A stretch of DNA of 5,845 nucleotides from assembly GCA_003486795.1 (NCBI GenBank), contig DNFX01000136.1, positions 1 to 5,845 of the forward strand, in the 5' to 3' direction. Positions 1-5,845 of this stretch are shown here, piece by piece. The translations under genes and the position numbers were made by a program. The notes below the pieces were generated by a model. That model saw only the letters and a program-made list of their open reading frames with translations. It had not been told where the DNA came from and did not search any database. Source of the DNA: Actinomycetota bacterium (lineage in GTDB: Bacteria; Actinomycetota; Humimicrobiia; Humimicrobiales; Humimicrobiaceae). Each line of letters starts with the position of its first letter. Within the stretch, counting starts at the first letter, position 1.

Positions 1-43
1 CTCCGATTGTAATATTCTTTTTTTCCTCATGATTTCTATTCAC
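1..43 (-). CDS. pdxT: Pyridoxal 5'-phosphate synthase glutaminase subunit PdxT, N-terminal fragment
   Basis: Only the first 14 codons lie in the window: a GTG start at 43-41 reads MNRNHEEKKNITIG before the left edge. The ITIG end matches the first beta strand of PdxT, which in other bacteria begins close to TIGVLALQG. PdxT is the class I glutamine amidotransferase that releases ammonia and passes it to PdxS in the PLP synthase complex. The gene starts 10 bases after the pdxS stop on the same strand, the usual pdxS-pdxT order. No ATG occurs in this frame near the start. The GTG is the only conventional start seen, and it lacks a good ribosome binding site at normal distance, so translation may depend on coupling to pdxS. 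The call rests on a four-residue match plus position. The catalytic Cys-His-Glu residues are outside the window. Confidence 0.72.
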   Translation of the reverse strand, partial: MNRNHEEKKNITIG

Positions 44-53
44 CGGATAATCT

Positions 54-935
54 TTACCATCCTCTTTGTGCTAGTAATTCTTCCTTGGGGATTTTTGATA
101 TTTCAAGTCCGTTCATTGCACTTCCGAGTCCTCTGGATATTTTTGCAAGAATTTCAGGATTATTAAAATGAGTAGTGGCATCAACAATTGCTTTTGCCAT
201 TTTTAAAGGATTTTCGGACTTGAAAATCCCGGAACCCACAAAAATACCATCGGCACCAAGCTGCATTATCATAGCCGCATCAGCCGGTGTTGCAATACCA
301 CCGGCAGAAAAATTAACTACCGGCAATTTCCCATTTTCTTTTATATACATCACAAGCTCATAAGGTGCGCCGATTTCTTTTGCAATTGTCATCATCTCTT
401 CTCTGGGCAACGATGTTATTCTGTTTATATCATCTTTTATTGCCCGCATATGTCTGACAGCTTCTATAACATTTCCAGTACCTGGTTCTCCCTTTGTCCT
501 TATCATTGCTGCACCTTCACCGATTCTTCTCAGAGCTTCTCCAAGATTTGTTGCACCACATACGAATGGAACTTTGAAATCCCATTTGTTAACATGATAT
601 TTATCATCTGCAGGTGTTAGTACTTCACTTTCATCTATATAATCAATCCCTATTGATTCAAGAATCTGTGCTTCTGCAAAATGACCTATCCTGCATTTAG
701 CCATTACGGGTATGGTAACCGCATTCATTATTTTAATGATCATTTCAGGGTCAGTCATCCTGGCAACTCCTCCAGTAGCTCTGATGTCTGCAGGTATCCT
801 TTCCAGTGCCATTACAGAAACCGCGCCGGCTTCTTCTGCAATTTTAGCCTGCTCAACAGTAGTGACATCCATTATAACGCCGCCTTTAACCATTTCAGCC
901 AGTCCGGTCTTTACTTTTAAAGTTCCTTTCTCCAT
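54..935 (-). CDS. pdxS: Pyridoxal 5'-phosphate synthase lyase subunit PdxS (SNZ/PDX1 family)
   Basis: This is the synthase subunit of the DXP-independent vitamin B6 pathway. It condenses ribose 5-phosphate, glyceraldehyde 3-phosphate and PdxT-supplied ammonia into pyridoxal 5'-phosphate in the cytoplasm; the family forms a 12-mer that carries PdxT subunits. The 293 residues are full length for the family and form one (beta/alpha)8 barrel. Asp23 (in VIMDVTT), Lys80 (in VMAKCRIGH) and Lys148 (in [10 protein letters not shown]) match the B. subtilis active-site residues Asp24, Lys81 and Lys149, the lysines that carry the covalent intermediates. The phosphate-binding loops [11 protein letters not shown] (211-221) and GSGIFKS (234-240) are intact. 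The ATG at 935-933 follows an exact AGGAGG at 950-945 with 9 bases between. It lies 17 bases after htpX and directly before pdxT, so it is probably co-transcribed with both. All key residues are present, so activity is expected. Confidence 0.98.
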   Translation of the reverse strand: MEKGTLKVKTGLAEMVKGGVIMDVTTVEQAKIAEEAGAVSVMALERIPADIRATGGVARMTDPEMIIKIMNAVTIPVMAKCRIGHFAEAQILESIGIDYIDESEVLTPADDKYHVNKWDFKVPFVCGATNLGEALRRIGEGAAMIRTKGEPGTGNVIEAVRHMRAIKDDINRITSLPREEMMTIAKEIGAPYELVMYIKENGKLPVVNFSAGGIATPADAAMIMQLGADGIFVGSGIFKSENPLKMAKAIVDATTHFNNPEILAKISRGLGSAMNGLEISKIPKEELLAQRGW

Positions 936-971
936 TATTTGATTCCTCCTGTTTATATATATTTGATTCCT
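936..971. repeat. Pair of 12-base direct repeats at the htpX-pdxS junction
   Basis: TATTTGATTCCT occurs at 936-947 and again at 960-971, 24 bases apart. On the minus strand each copy reads AGGAATCAAATA. The copy nearer pdxS overlaps its ribosome binding site and spacer. The other copy lies in the last codons of htpX. A small local duplication would explain this, but the low complexity of the AT-rich sequence makes chance recurrence possible. Confidence 0.5.
945..950 (-). promoter_or_regulatory. Ribosome binding site of pdxS
   Basis: On the minus strand this reads AGGAGG, a perfect match to the anti-Shine-Dalgarno core, 9 bases before the pdxS ATG. It fills most of the 17-base gap after the htpX stop. 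pdxS therefore has its own strong initiation site, unlike htpX, which overlaps its upstream gene. Confidence 0.9.
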
Positions 972-1906
972 ACTCCCAAAGACATTGAATCCAGTCTTTT
1001 TATTCTTTCCTCTATTGGTGGATGGGTGCTGAAAAGATTAGAAAACAATGACCTGTTTTCTTTCTTGACAGGATCAGAAATAAAAAGATGAGCAACTGCT
1101 TCGTCTGATCTTTCTATCTTGCTGTTTGCACTTATTTTTCTCAAAGCATTTGCAAGGCCGGCGGGATATCTTGATATCAGTGCTCCATTGCTGTCAGCAA
1201 GATATTCCCTGTTTCTGGACACCGCAAGCCTTATAATTGTACCTATCAAAGGTGATAATAATATAAGTATTACTCCTACTACAAGAAGAATAACTGCCAT
1301 TATCCCTCCGGCTCCATTTTTGGAGTTAGATTTTCTCCTTGAACCACCAAAGAAAAAGCTTCTAAGGAGTATATTGCTGATAATCGACAGCATCCCTACA
1401 AACACGACAAGAATAGTTCCAAGCAATATATCATAATTTTTTATATGTGCAATCTCATGAGATATTACTCCTTTTAATTCATTATCATCTAAATTATCTA
1501 TCAGGCCACGTGTCAACACAATTACACTATTTTTTGGATTTCTTCCAGTTGCAAAAGCATTCATTCCGGCTTCTTCAATAATATATATTTTCGGAGCCGG
1601 AATCCCGGCAGCTATTGCCAGTCCTTCCACCATGTAATATATTCTTGTCTCATCTTCTTTCCTTGCAGGTCTGGCATTTGTCAGTTGTAAAACTATCTTG
1701 TCGCTATAAAAATATCCGGTGAAACTACCTATAAATGATATTATTAATGCTATTACAAGAATAAAAACAGAATAATAGTTGCCACCAGACTGATATCTGT
1801 AGTCAAGAAAATATCCTACCAGAAATCCAATAAAAGCTATAAAAACAATAAATATTATAATAGCCAGAACTGATTTTGCTTTATTGGCTGCTATCTGCTG
1901 ATACAT
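953..1906 (-). CDS. htpX: HtpX-family membrane zinc metalloprotease (peptidase M48)
   Basis: This is an integral-membrane zinc protease; the family degrades damaged or misfolded membrane proteins and works alongside FtsH. Two N-terminal membrane segments (about residues 12-34 and 44-66) are followed by the catalytic domain. The zinc motif HEIAH lies at 150-154, with His150 and His154 as ligands and Glu151 as catalytic base. The third ligand is Glu234 in SRNREYLAD. Two more hydrophobic segments (about 160-182 and 202-227) flank a Gly/Ser/Lys/Arg-rich loop. The conserved [10 protein letters not shown] element near residues 293-302 is present. At 317 residues it is slightly longer than E. coli HtpX (293) and resembles the Gram-positive-type HtpX that follows LemA. 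Its ATG shares one base with the lemA stop (TAATG), with only a weak GGAAG before it, so translation is probably coupled to lemA. All catalytic residues are intact. Confidence 0.96.
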   Translation of the reverse strand: MYQQIAANKAKSVLAIIIFIVFIAFIGFLVGYFLDYRYQSGGNYYSVFILVIALIISFIGSFTGYFYSDKIVLQLTNARPARKEDETRIYYMVEGLAIAAGIPAPKIYIIEEAGMNAFATGRNPKNSVIVLTRGLIDNLDDNELKGVISHEIAHIKNYDILLGTILVVFVGMLSIISNILLRSFFFGGSRRKSNSKNGAGGIMAVILLVVGVILILLSPLIGTIIRLAVSRNREYLADSNGALISRYPAGLANALRKISANSKIERSDEAVAHLFISDPVKKENRSLFSNLFSTHPPIEERIKRLDSMSLGVGIKYI

Positions 1907-2481
1907 TATTTTTCTTCCGTAAATTTAACTTTTACAGGTTCTCTTGCCGCACTTTCTTCTACAACAAAATAATCCTTTGATTTAAAATTAAACATTCCTG
2001 CAAAAATATTGCCAGGGAAAGTCTGTATCTTAGTATTGAACTGCATGACCATATCGTTATAAAATTGTCTTGCAAAAGCAATATTACTTTCAATTCCCTG
2101 AAGTTCTTCCATTAATTTTGTAAAATGCTGATCTGCTTTCAGGTTTGGATAATTTTCGGCAACTGCAAATAAACTTTTCAAAGTACTGGAAATCATATTT
2201 TCGGCTTGATTATGATCTTTTACTGTGCCGGCATTTATTCCTAATTGCCTTGCAGATATTACTTTTTCCAGAGTTTCCTTTTCATGGGCGGCATATCCTT
2301 TGACTGTCTCTACAAGGTTGGGTATTAAATCATATCTTTTTCTGAGCTGAACATCAATCTGAAACCATGCATTATCTACTTTATTGCGCAGAGAAACAAT
2401 AGAATTATAAAGCCCTATAAATATAATCAGTATTACGATCAAAATTACTATCAGAATTATTATTCCGCCTAATATTCCCAT
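1906..2481 (-). CDS. lemA: LemA family membrane protein
   Basis: The 191-residue length is typical of LemA. One hydrophobic N-terminal segment (about residues 3-25, almost all Ile, Leu and Val) precedes a helical domain. The family signature is clear: VDNAWFQIDVQLRKRYDLIP (35-54), followed by NLVETVKGYAAHE (55-67), then YPNLKAD (111-117), and the stretch from IAFARQFYND to FPGNIFA (134-161). LemA proteins are long coiled helical bundles anchored in the membrane with no established enzymatic activity. They are often encoded next to htpX, as here, which suggests a partner or scaffold for the protease, but that role is inferred from gene linkage only. The ATG at 2481-2479 has GAAAGGG at 2495-2489, 7 bases upstream. 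It is the first gene of the minus-strand unit, and its stop overlaps the htpX start by one base. Confidence 0.96.
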   Translation of the reverse strand: MGILGGIIILIVILIVILIIFIGLYNSIVSLRNKVDNAWFQIDVQLRKRYDLIPNLVETVKGYAAHEKETLEKVISARQLGINAGTVKDHNQAENMISSTLKSLFAVAENYPNLKADQHFTKLMEELQGIESNIAFARQFYNDMVMQFNTKIQTFPGNIFAGMFNFKSKDYFVVEESAAREPVKVKFTEEK

Positions 2482-2488
2482 AAATATT

Positions 2489-2495
2489 CCCTTTC
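2489..2495 (-). promoter_or_regulatory. Ribosome binding site of lemA
   Basis: On the minus strand this reads GAAAGGG, a moderate Shine-Dalgarno match 7 bases before the lemA ATG. It supports that start as the head of the operon. Confidence 0.65.
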
Positions 2496-2503
2496 AAAAA
2501 ATG

Positions 2504-2531
2504 TTTATAAACCTCATTTATATTTTAACAA
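2504..2531 (-). promoter_or_regulatory. Candidate sigma-70-type promoter for lemA-htpX-pdxS-pdxT
   Basis: On the minus strand TTGTTA (2531-2526, 4 of 6 consensus bases) and TATAAA (2509-2504, 5 of 6) are separated by 16 bases. Transcription would start near 2497 and leave a leader of under 20 bases that just includes the ribosome binding site. The region is so AT-rich that other -10-like hexamers occur, including exact TATAAT at 2551-2546 and 2568-2563, neither with a good -35 partner. Confidence 0.3.
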
Positions 2532-2630
2532 AAAAAACGGAAAATATTATAACATAAAATGCATTATAATAATTTAATATGCTTTTATTCAGATTTTTTA
2601 GCACTACAGGATTTTTGAAATTTCTATATT

Positions 2631-2657
2631 TTTACACTTATTTCTTTTTATGATAAT
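2631..2657 (+). promoter_or_regulatory. Candidate sigma-70-type promoter for the EF-G-like gene
   Basis: TTTACA (2631-2636, 5 of 6 consensus) and GATAAT (2652-2657, 5 of 6) stand 15 bases apart, slightly short of the usual 17. A start near 2664 would give a T-rich leader of about 70 bases. TATAAA at 2690-2695 is an alternative -10 with no good -35. The choice cannot be settled from base matches in such AT-rich DNA. Confidence 0.3.
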
Positions 2658-2723
2658 ATTCTTTTTGTTTTTTTGGTTTATTTTTTTTATATAAATTTCA
2701 AAAATTATATTTTACTTCTTACT

Positions 2724-2730
2724 GGGAGGA
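2724..2730 (+). promoter_or_regulatory. Ribosome binding site of the EF-G-like gene
   Basis: GGGAGGA ends 4 bases before the ATG at 2735. It is a strong Shine-Dalgarno match and the main G-rich cluster in an otherwise A/T leader. It fixes the start chosen for the downstream gene. Confidence 0.88.
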
Positions 2731-2734
2731 TTTA

Positions 2735-4822
2735 ATGAGTAGTGTAAATTCAGAAAACAAAAGAGTTGTAGGAATTGTTTCAGGAAATAATACAGGAAAA
2801 ACTACTTTGGCGGAATGCATGTTATTTAATTCAGGCACCATTGACAGAATGGGAAAGGTTGAAGCAAAAAATACTGCTTCTGACTTCAGCCCGCTTGAAA
2901 CAAAAAGAGGTTTTAGCATTAATTCAAGTATCTTAAATTATCAATGGAAAAACCATAGCATAAATCTTATTGACTGTCCCGGATATCTGGATTTTATAGG
3001 TCAGACAATGGAGGCAATCAAAGTTATTGATGGTGCCCTTCTTCTTTTTGACCCGAAAGCCAGCATTCAGGCAGTTACTGAAAAAATAATTGAGGAACTT
3101 GAGAAAAAGAACACACCTGTTTTTTGCATAATGAACAAGATGGATCAGGAAAATACTGATTACTTTGGTGCAATTGAAAACATAAAGAAAAATTTCTCTA
3201 CCCCGCTCGTCCCTTTCACAATACCTGTAGGGGAAGGTGAAAATTTTAATTCAGTAGTAGATATTCTTAAGAAATCTTCCTATGTTTATAAAGCTGATTC
3301 AAAAGTCGGGGCAAAAAACGAAATAAATTCCGAAATGATTAAAGAAGTTGAAAGCAGATATAGTAAATTGGTTGAGAGTATTGTTGAAAACGATGAAGAG
3401 CTTCTTGAAAAATATCTTAATGGTGAGGAAATTGATAGCAGCAAATTATTTGAAGTTTTAAAAAAATCAGTATTTGAAAAAGCATTGATCCCTGTTTTTT
3501 CAATCTCAGCTTCTAAAAATATAGGCATTGATATTTTGATGGATTATGTAAATGCCTTATTTCCTTCACCAGCGGATTTCAAGGAAATTAAAGCCAGGGA
3601 GGCAGGAAATGGAAATGAAGTCTTTATCCAGATTAATGACAATTCTCCTTTATGTGCTTATGTTTTTAAGACAATGGCAGATCCCTATATAGGCAAATTA
3701 TCTGTTTTCAGAATATTTTCAGGGACAATGAAGCCTAATAATAATTATTTCGTTTCAGGGTCAAAAAACAGCTATAAATTTTCAAGTCTTTTAAAAATAC
3801 AGGGTAAAAACCAGTCCGAAATAACCGAAGCAGGTCCAGGAGATATAGTAGCTGTTGCCAAAATAACTGAAATACAGACTGACGATACCATTTCCAATAT
3901 TGATAAAACCCTTGAACTAGAAAAAATAATCTACCCTGAACCTATTTTCCCAAAAGCTATAATACCGGTTTCAAAAGGTGATGAGGAAAAAATAAACAGC
4001 GGTCTTTCCAGACTGATCGAAGAGGATCCGACAATAAGAACTGAAAATAATCTTGAAGTTAAGCAGAATATAGTATGGGGGATGGGAGAACTGCATCTTG
4101 CGATAGTAAAAGATAAGCTTAAAGAAAAATTTGACATAGACGTAGTCCTGGAAACTCCCAAAGTAGCATATAAGGAAACGATAAGGAAAGATGCAAAAGC
4201 TGAATATAAATACAAAAAACAATCTGGAGGCAGAGGACAATATGGACATGTACTTATTGAAATAAAACCTCTTCCGAAAGGAGAAGGTTTTAAATTTGAA
4301 GATACTATTTTTGGTGGAGCAATTCCTAAAGGCTATATTCCCGGTGTTGAAAAAGGAATAAGAGAAGCTTTGCTTTCGGGAATACTTGGTGGATTCCCGG
4401 TGGTTGACGTCCACGTCAATCTTTATGACGGTTCATTTCATACAGTAGACTCATCAGAAATGGCATTTAAGATTGCCGCCTCTATGGCCTTTAAAAAAGG
4501 AATGGCAGATGCTTCACCAGTGATACTTGAACCGGTAATGGAGCTTGAAATATCTGTACCTGAAGAGTATATGGGAGATATAATCGGAGATATAAATTCA
4601 AAAAGAGGGAAAATAATAAGTATTTCCGCAGAAAAGAATAATCAAGTAATCAAAGCATCTGTTCCCCAGTCTGAAACATTTAATTATGCTGTTGATCTTA
4701 AATCAATGACACAGGGAAGAGGTATATTCAAGCAAAAATTTTCTCATTATGATGAATTGCCTCATAATCTTGCAGAGATTCAAATTGAAGAAAGAAAAAA
4801 GCAGCAGGACTCTCATGAGTAA
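2735..4822 (+). CDS. Elongation factor G-like GTPase (EF-G-2 type paralog)
   Basis: The 695-residue protein has the full EF-G layout: G domain (about 8-275), domain II (295-395), domain III (400-475), domain IV (478-600) and domain V (602-680). It resembles the EF-G-2 group known from Thermus and Thermotoga, not housekeeping FusA. Signs are the KYKKQSGGRGQYGHV block (492-506), VDSSEMAFKIAASMAFK (571-587) and the FSHYDELPHNLA ending (669-680). The P-loop reads SGNNTGKTT (16-24), with Ser for the usual first Gly. Switch I has RGFSI (58-62) where EF-G has RGITI. G3 is DCPGY (80-84), with Tyr for the catalytic His of DTPGH. G4 is NKMD (134-137) and G5 is SAS (258-260). A ribosome-binding GTPase with altered or weak hydrolysis is likely. 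Published work on an EF-G paralog in Bacteroides describes translocation without GTP hydrolysis; whether this protein shares that is inference. Its stop overlaps the next gene's ATG by one base. Confidence 0.93.
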   Translation: MSSVNSENKRVVGIVSGNNTGKTTLAECMLFNSGTIDRMGKVEAKNTASDFSPLETKRGFSINSSILNYQWKNHSINLIDCPGYLDFIGQTMEAIKVIDGALLLFDPKASIQAVTEKIIEELEKKNTPVFCIMNKMDQENTDYFGAIENIKKNFSTPLVPFTIPVGEGENFNSVVDILKKSSYVYKADSKVGAKNEINSEMIKEVESRYSKLVESIVENDEELLEKYLNGEEIDSSKLFEVLKKSVFEKALIPVFSISASKNIGIDILMDYVNALFPSPADFKEIKAREAGNGNEVFIQINDNSPLCAYVFKTMADPYIGKLSVFRIFSGTMKPNNNYFVSGSKNSYKFSSLLKIQGKNQSEITEAGPGDIVAVAKITEIQTDDTISNIDKTLELEKIIYPEPIFPKAIIPVSKGDEEKINSGLSRLIEEDPTIRTENNLEVKQNIVWGMGELHLAIVKDKLKEKFDIDVVLETPKVAYKETIRKDAKAEYKYKKQSGGRGQYGHVLIEIKPLPKGEGFKFEDTIFGGAIPKGYIPGVEKGIREALLSGILGGFPVVDVHVNLYDGSFHTVDSSEMAFKIAASMAFKKGMADASPVILEPVMELEISVPEEYMGDIIGDINSKRGKIISISAEKNNQVIKASVPQSETFNYAVDLKSMTQGRGIFKQKFSHYDELPHNLAEIQIEERKKQQDSHE

Positions 4823-4856
4823 TGAAATTTCGGTTATTATTAAAAAATATGAATGA
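4815..4856 (+). other. Short overlapping reading frame with a better-placed Shine-Dalgarno sequence
   Basis: An ATG at 4815 opens a 13-codon frame (MSNEISVIIKKYE, stop TGA at 4854-4856). It spans the end of the EF-G-like gene and the start of the next one. The AGGA at 4806-4809 sits 5 bases before this ATG, but 12 before the ATG at 4822. The frame crosses a run of six A (4842-4847). Loss of one A, or a +1 shift there, would join it to the downstream membrane protein as MSNEISVIIKNMNDIK. It may be the true N-terminus reached by slippage, a coupling leader, or chance. Confidence 0.25.
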
Positions 4857-5845
4857 TATTAAAAAAAAGCAGATAAAAAAGAATAAAACATTTTTTCTGG
4901 ACAGATTTCCTATTATTACTATTGTTATTATTATCGCTCTGTCCTTAATTATTTTTTTTACTATTATAAATCTTATTCCACTTGATTTTTTTTCAGGCAG
5001 TTCCGAGGTTTTTACAGAAGAACCCGATGATTACAATCTTTATTTCGAATCTCCTTCCAAAAACCAGGAATTCGAAATTGTAAATAACAATGAGACAATA
5101 CCCATTAATATAAAATCAAAAAATATTGAAGAACTTGACTGCAGTATCGAAGTTTATATCAACGAGAAACTCATCAGGACACTTGAAAAGGATGCTCTTG
5201 ATTTTAATTGGTCACCTACTTCTTCTAACTCATTTACAATCTATGCAAGAATTATAGATGCTGATGGCAAACCCATCTATACAAGTGAAAAAATTGATTT
5301 TTCTGTCATTTACAGAAATGAAGAACTTACAGAATCCACAACACAAACAGATGTAGATATAGAAAAGAAAAAAAATGATATACTGACAAAAGCAGAATAC
5401 AGAACCCAGAATGCCAATCCTATATTTTCTTATAAATGCTATAAGCCCCCTGTTATTGATAGTAACCTTGACGACTGGGAGTTATATGAAAAATTTACGG
5501 GTTTTAACCCTACACTAAAAAAAGAGAATTATGTGAATGCATCAGACATATCCGGTATTTTTTCTTCCTGCTGGGATGATGACAATTTTTATTTTTTTAT
5601 AAAAGTCACAGATGATGTGGTAAATCAATCTTTCAGTGGTAATCTTATAAACAATGGCGACAGCGTGGTTCTGGTTTTTGATTCTGAGCTGGAACAGGAT
5701 TTCAACATACCTTTTCTTAATGGTGATGATTACCAGATTGAATTTTCTCCGGGAAACAATGATGGCAGCAAACCTGAAAGTTTCGTCAGATGGCCTTCAA
5801 ATTCTTCATTAAAGAATGCTGTAATCTCGGCAAAAAGAGGTTCGG
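4822..5845 (+). CDS. Membrane-anchored Ig-like / CBM9-like domain protein, C-terminus beyond window
   Basis: The frame is open from ATG 4822 to the right edge (341 codons seen). A Lys-rich tail (residues 14-22) precedes one hydrophobic segment (about 30-53), so the N-terminus should be inside and the rest outside. Residues 54-85 form an acidic linker. About 88-165 is a beta-rich Ig-like region (ETIPINIKSKN, then CSIEVYINEKL, then FTIYARIIDADGKPIY). A charged linker (166-200) leads to a CBM9-like domain from about 208: PPVIDSNLDDWELYE, CWDDDNFYFFIKVTDD (250-265) and NGDSVVLVFD (278-287). This is the order seen in CBM9 modules of xylanases and other cell-surface proteins. No catalytic domain is visible before the edge, so sugar binding is only a possibility. 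The ATG lies inside the EF-G-like stop (TAATG), suggesting coupled translation. An in-frame ATG at 4849 is an alternative start with no ribosome binding site. I do not recognise the full protein as a named family. Confidence 0.85.
   Translation, partial: MKFRLLLKNMNDIKKKQIKKNKTFFLDRFPIITIVIIIALSLIIFFTIINLIPLDFFSGSSEVFTEEPDDYNLYFESPSKNQEFEIVNNNETIPINIKSKNIEELDCSIEVYINEKLIRTLEKDALDFNWSPTSSNSFTIYARIIDADGKPIYTSEKIDFSVIYRNEELTESTTQTDVDIEKKKNDILTKAEYRTQNANPIFSYKCYKPPVIDSNLDDWELYEKFTGFNPTLKKENYVNASDISGIFSSCWDDDNFYFFIKVTDDVVNQSFSGNLINNGDSVVLVFDSELEQDFNIPFLNGDDYQIEFSPGNNDGSKPESFVRWPSNSSLKNAVISAKRGS

Larger units (their letters stand above)
2482..2734. other. Divergent AT-rich intergenic region
   Basis: These 253 bases separate lemA (minus) from the EF-G-like gene (plus) and must carry both promoters. 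I see no gene, tRNA, stable hairpin, terminator or riboswitch-like fold. From about 2640 to 2700 the plus strand is almost pure A/T with long T runs (eight Ts at 2681-2688). ATTATAAT at 2563-2570 is a palindrome that offers a -10-like hexamer on each strand. Confidence 0.8.

Noticed and set aside
681..942. Plus-strand open frames opposite the start of pdxS
   Set aside because: pdxS is unambiguous on the other strand, and these frames give no recognisable protein.
1119..1436. 105-codon plus-strand frame opposite htpX
   Set aside because: It is the reverse-strand shadow of the HtpX catalytic region, whose HEIAH motif and third zinc ligand fix the real frame.
2690..2709. TATAA...TTATA inverted repeat as an operator
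   Set aside because: Only five A/T bases per arm match around ten unpaired bases, which is expected by chance at this composition.
2482..2734. Possible riboswitch, small RNA or terminator in the divergent gap
   Set aside because: No GC-bearing stem followed by a T run and no conserved aptamer motif could be found. The T runs alone do not make an intrinsic terminator.
2719..2919. 66-codon minus-strand frame over the EF-G-like start
   Set aside because: It is antisense to the strong ribosome site and P-loop region of a clear gene, with no independent support.
3931..4414. Antisense open frames of 94 and 147 codons on the minus strand within the EF-G-like gene
   Set aside because: They lie wholly inside a well-conserved coding sequence, have no plausible ribosome binding site or family resemblance, and are rich in Ser, Phe and Ile as expected of reverse-complement AT-rich coding DNA.
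2735..4822. Call as housekeeping fusA, tetracycline-resistance protein or peptide-release factor RF3
   Set aside because: The complete domain IV and C-terminal features match the EF-G-2 group. The DCPGY and RGFSI motifs differ from FusA and Tet(M)-type proteins, and RF3 lacks an EF-G-like domain IV.

Overview
The window is AT-rich bacterial DNA (about one third G+C by eye). It is densely packed and has strong AGGAGG-type ribosome binding sites. Gene content is one complete pyridoxal-phosphate synthase subunit gene (pdxS) with the first codons of its partner pdxT, a lemA-htpX membrane pair, an EF-G paralog of the 'EF-G-2' type, and the first part of a membrane-anchored protein with a CBM9-like domain. 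This mix suits an anaerobic, low-G+C bacterium related to Thermotogae, Atribacterota or Clostridia, but that placement is only an inference from family resemblance. I see no RNA genes, insertion sequences, CRISPR array or phage genes.

Left half (1-2481, all minus strand): the genes read lemA, htpX, pdxS, pdxT, from about 2481 down to the left edge. The lemA stop and htpX start share one base (TAATG). htpX and pdxS are separated by 17 bases that hold the pdxS ribosome binding site. pdxT begins about 10 bases after the pdxS stop and leaves the window after 14 codons. This looks like one transcription unit joining a membrane-protein quality-control pair to vitamin B6 cofactor synthesis.

Middle (2482-2734): a divergent, very AT-rich intergenic region. 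It must hold the promoters for both directions, and I give weak candidates for each. There is no recognisable riboswitch or terminator.

Right half (2735-5845, plus strand): a complete 695-residue EF-G-like GTPase, then a second gene that starts inside the EF-G-like stop codon (TAATG again) and runs off the right edge. The GTPase has the full EF-G domain order but departs from canonical EF-G at three nucleotide-site positions: Ser for the first P-loop Gly, Ser for the switch I Thr, and Tyr for the catalytic His of DTPGH. The second gene encodes a Lys-rich cytoplasmic tail, one membrane anchor, an Ig-like beta region and a CBM9-like domain outside the cell. Tight coupling of a translation-factor paralog to a surface beta-sandwich protein is the most unusual feature of the window.
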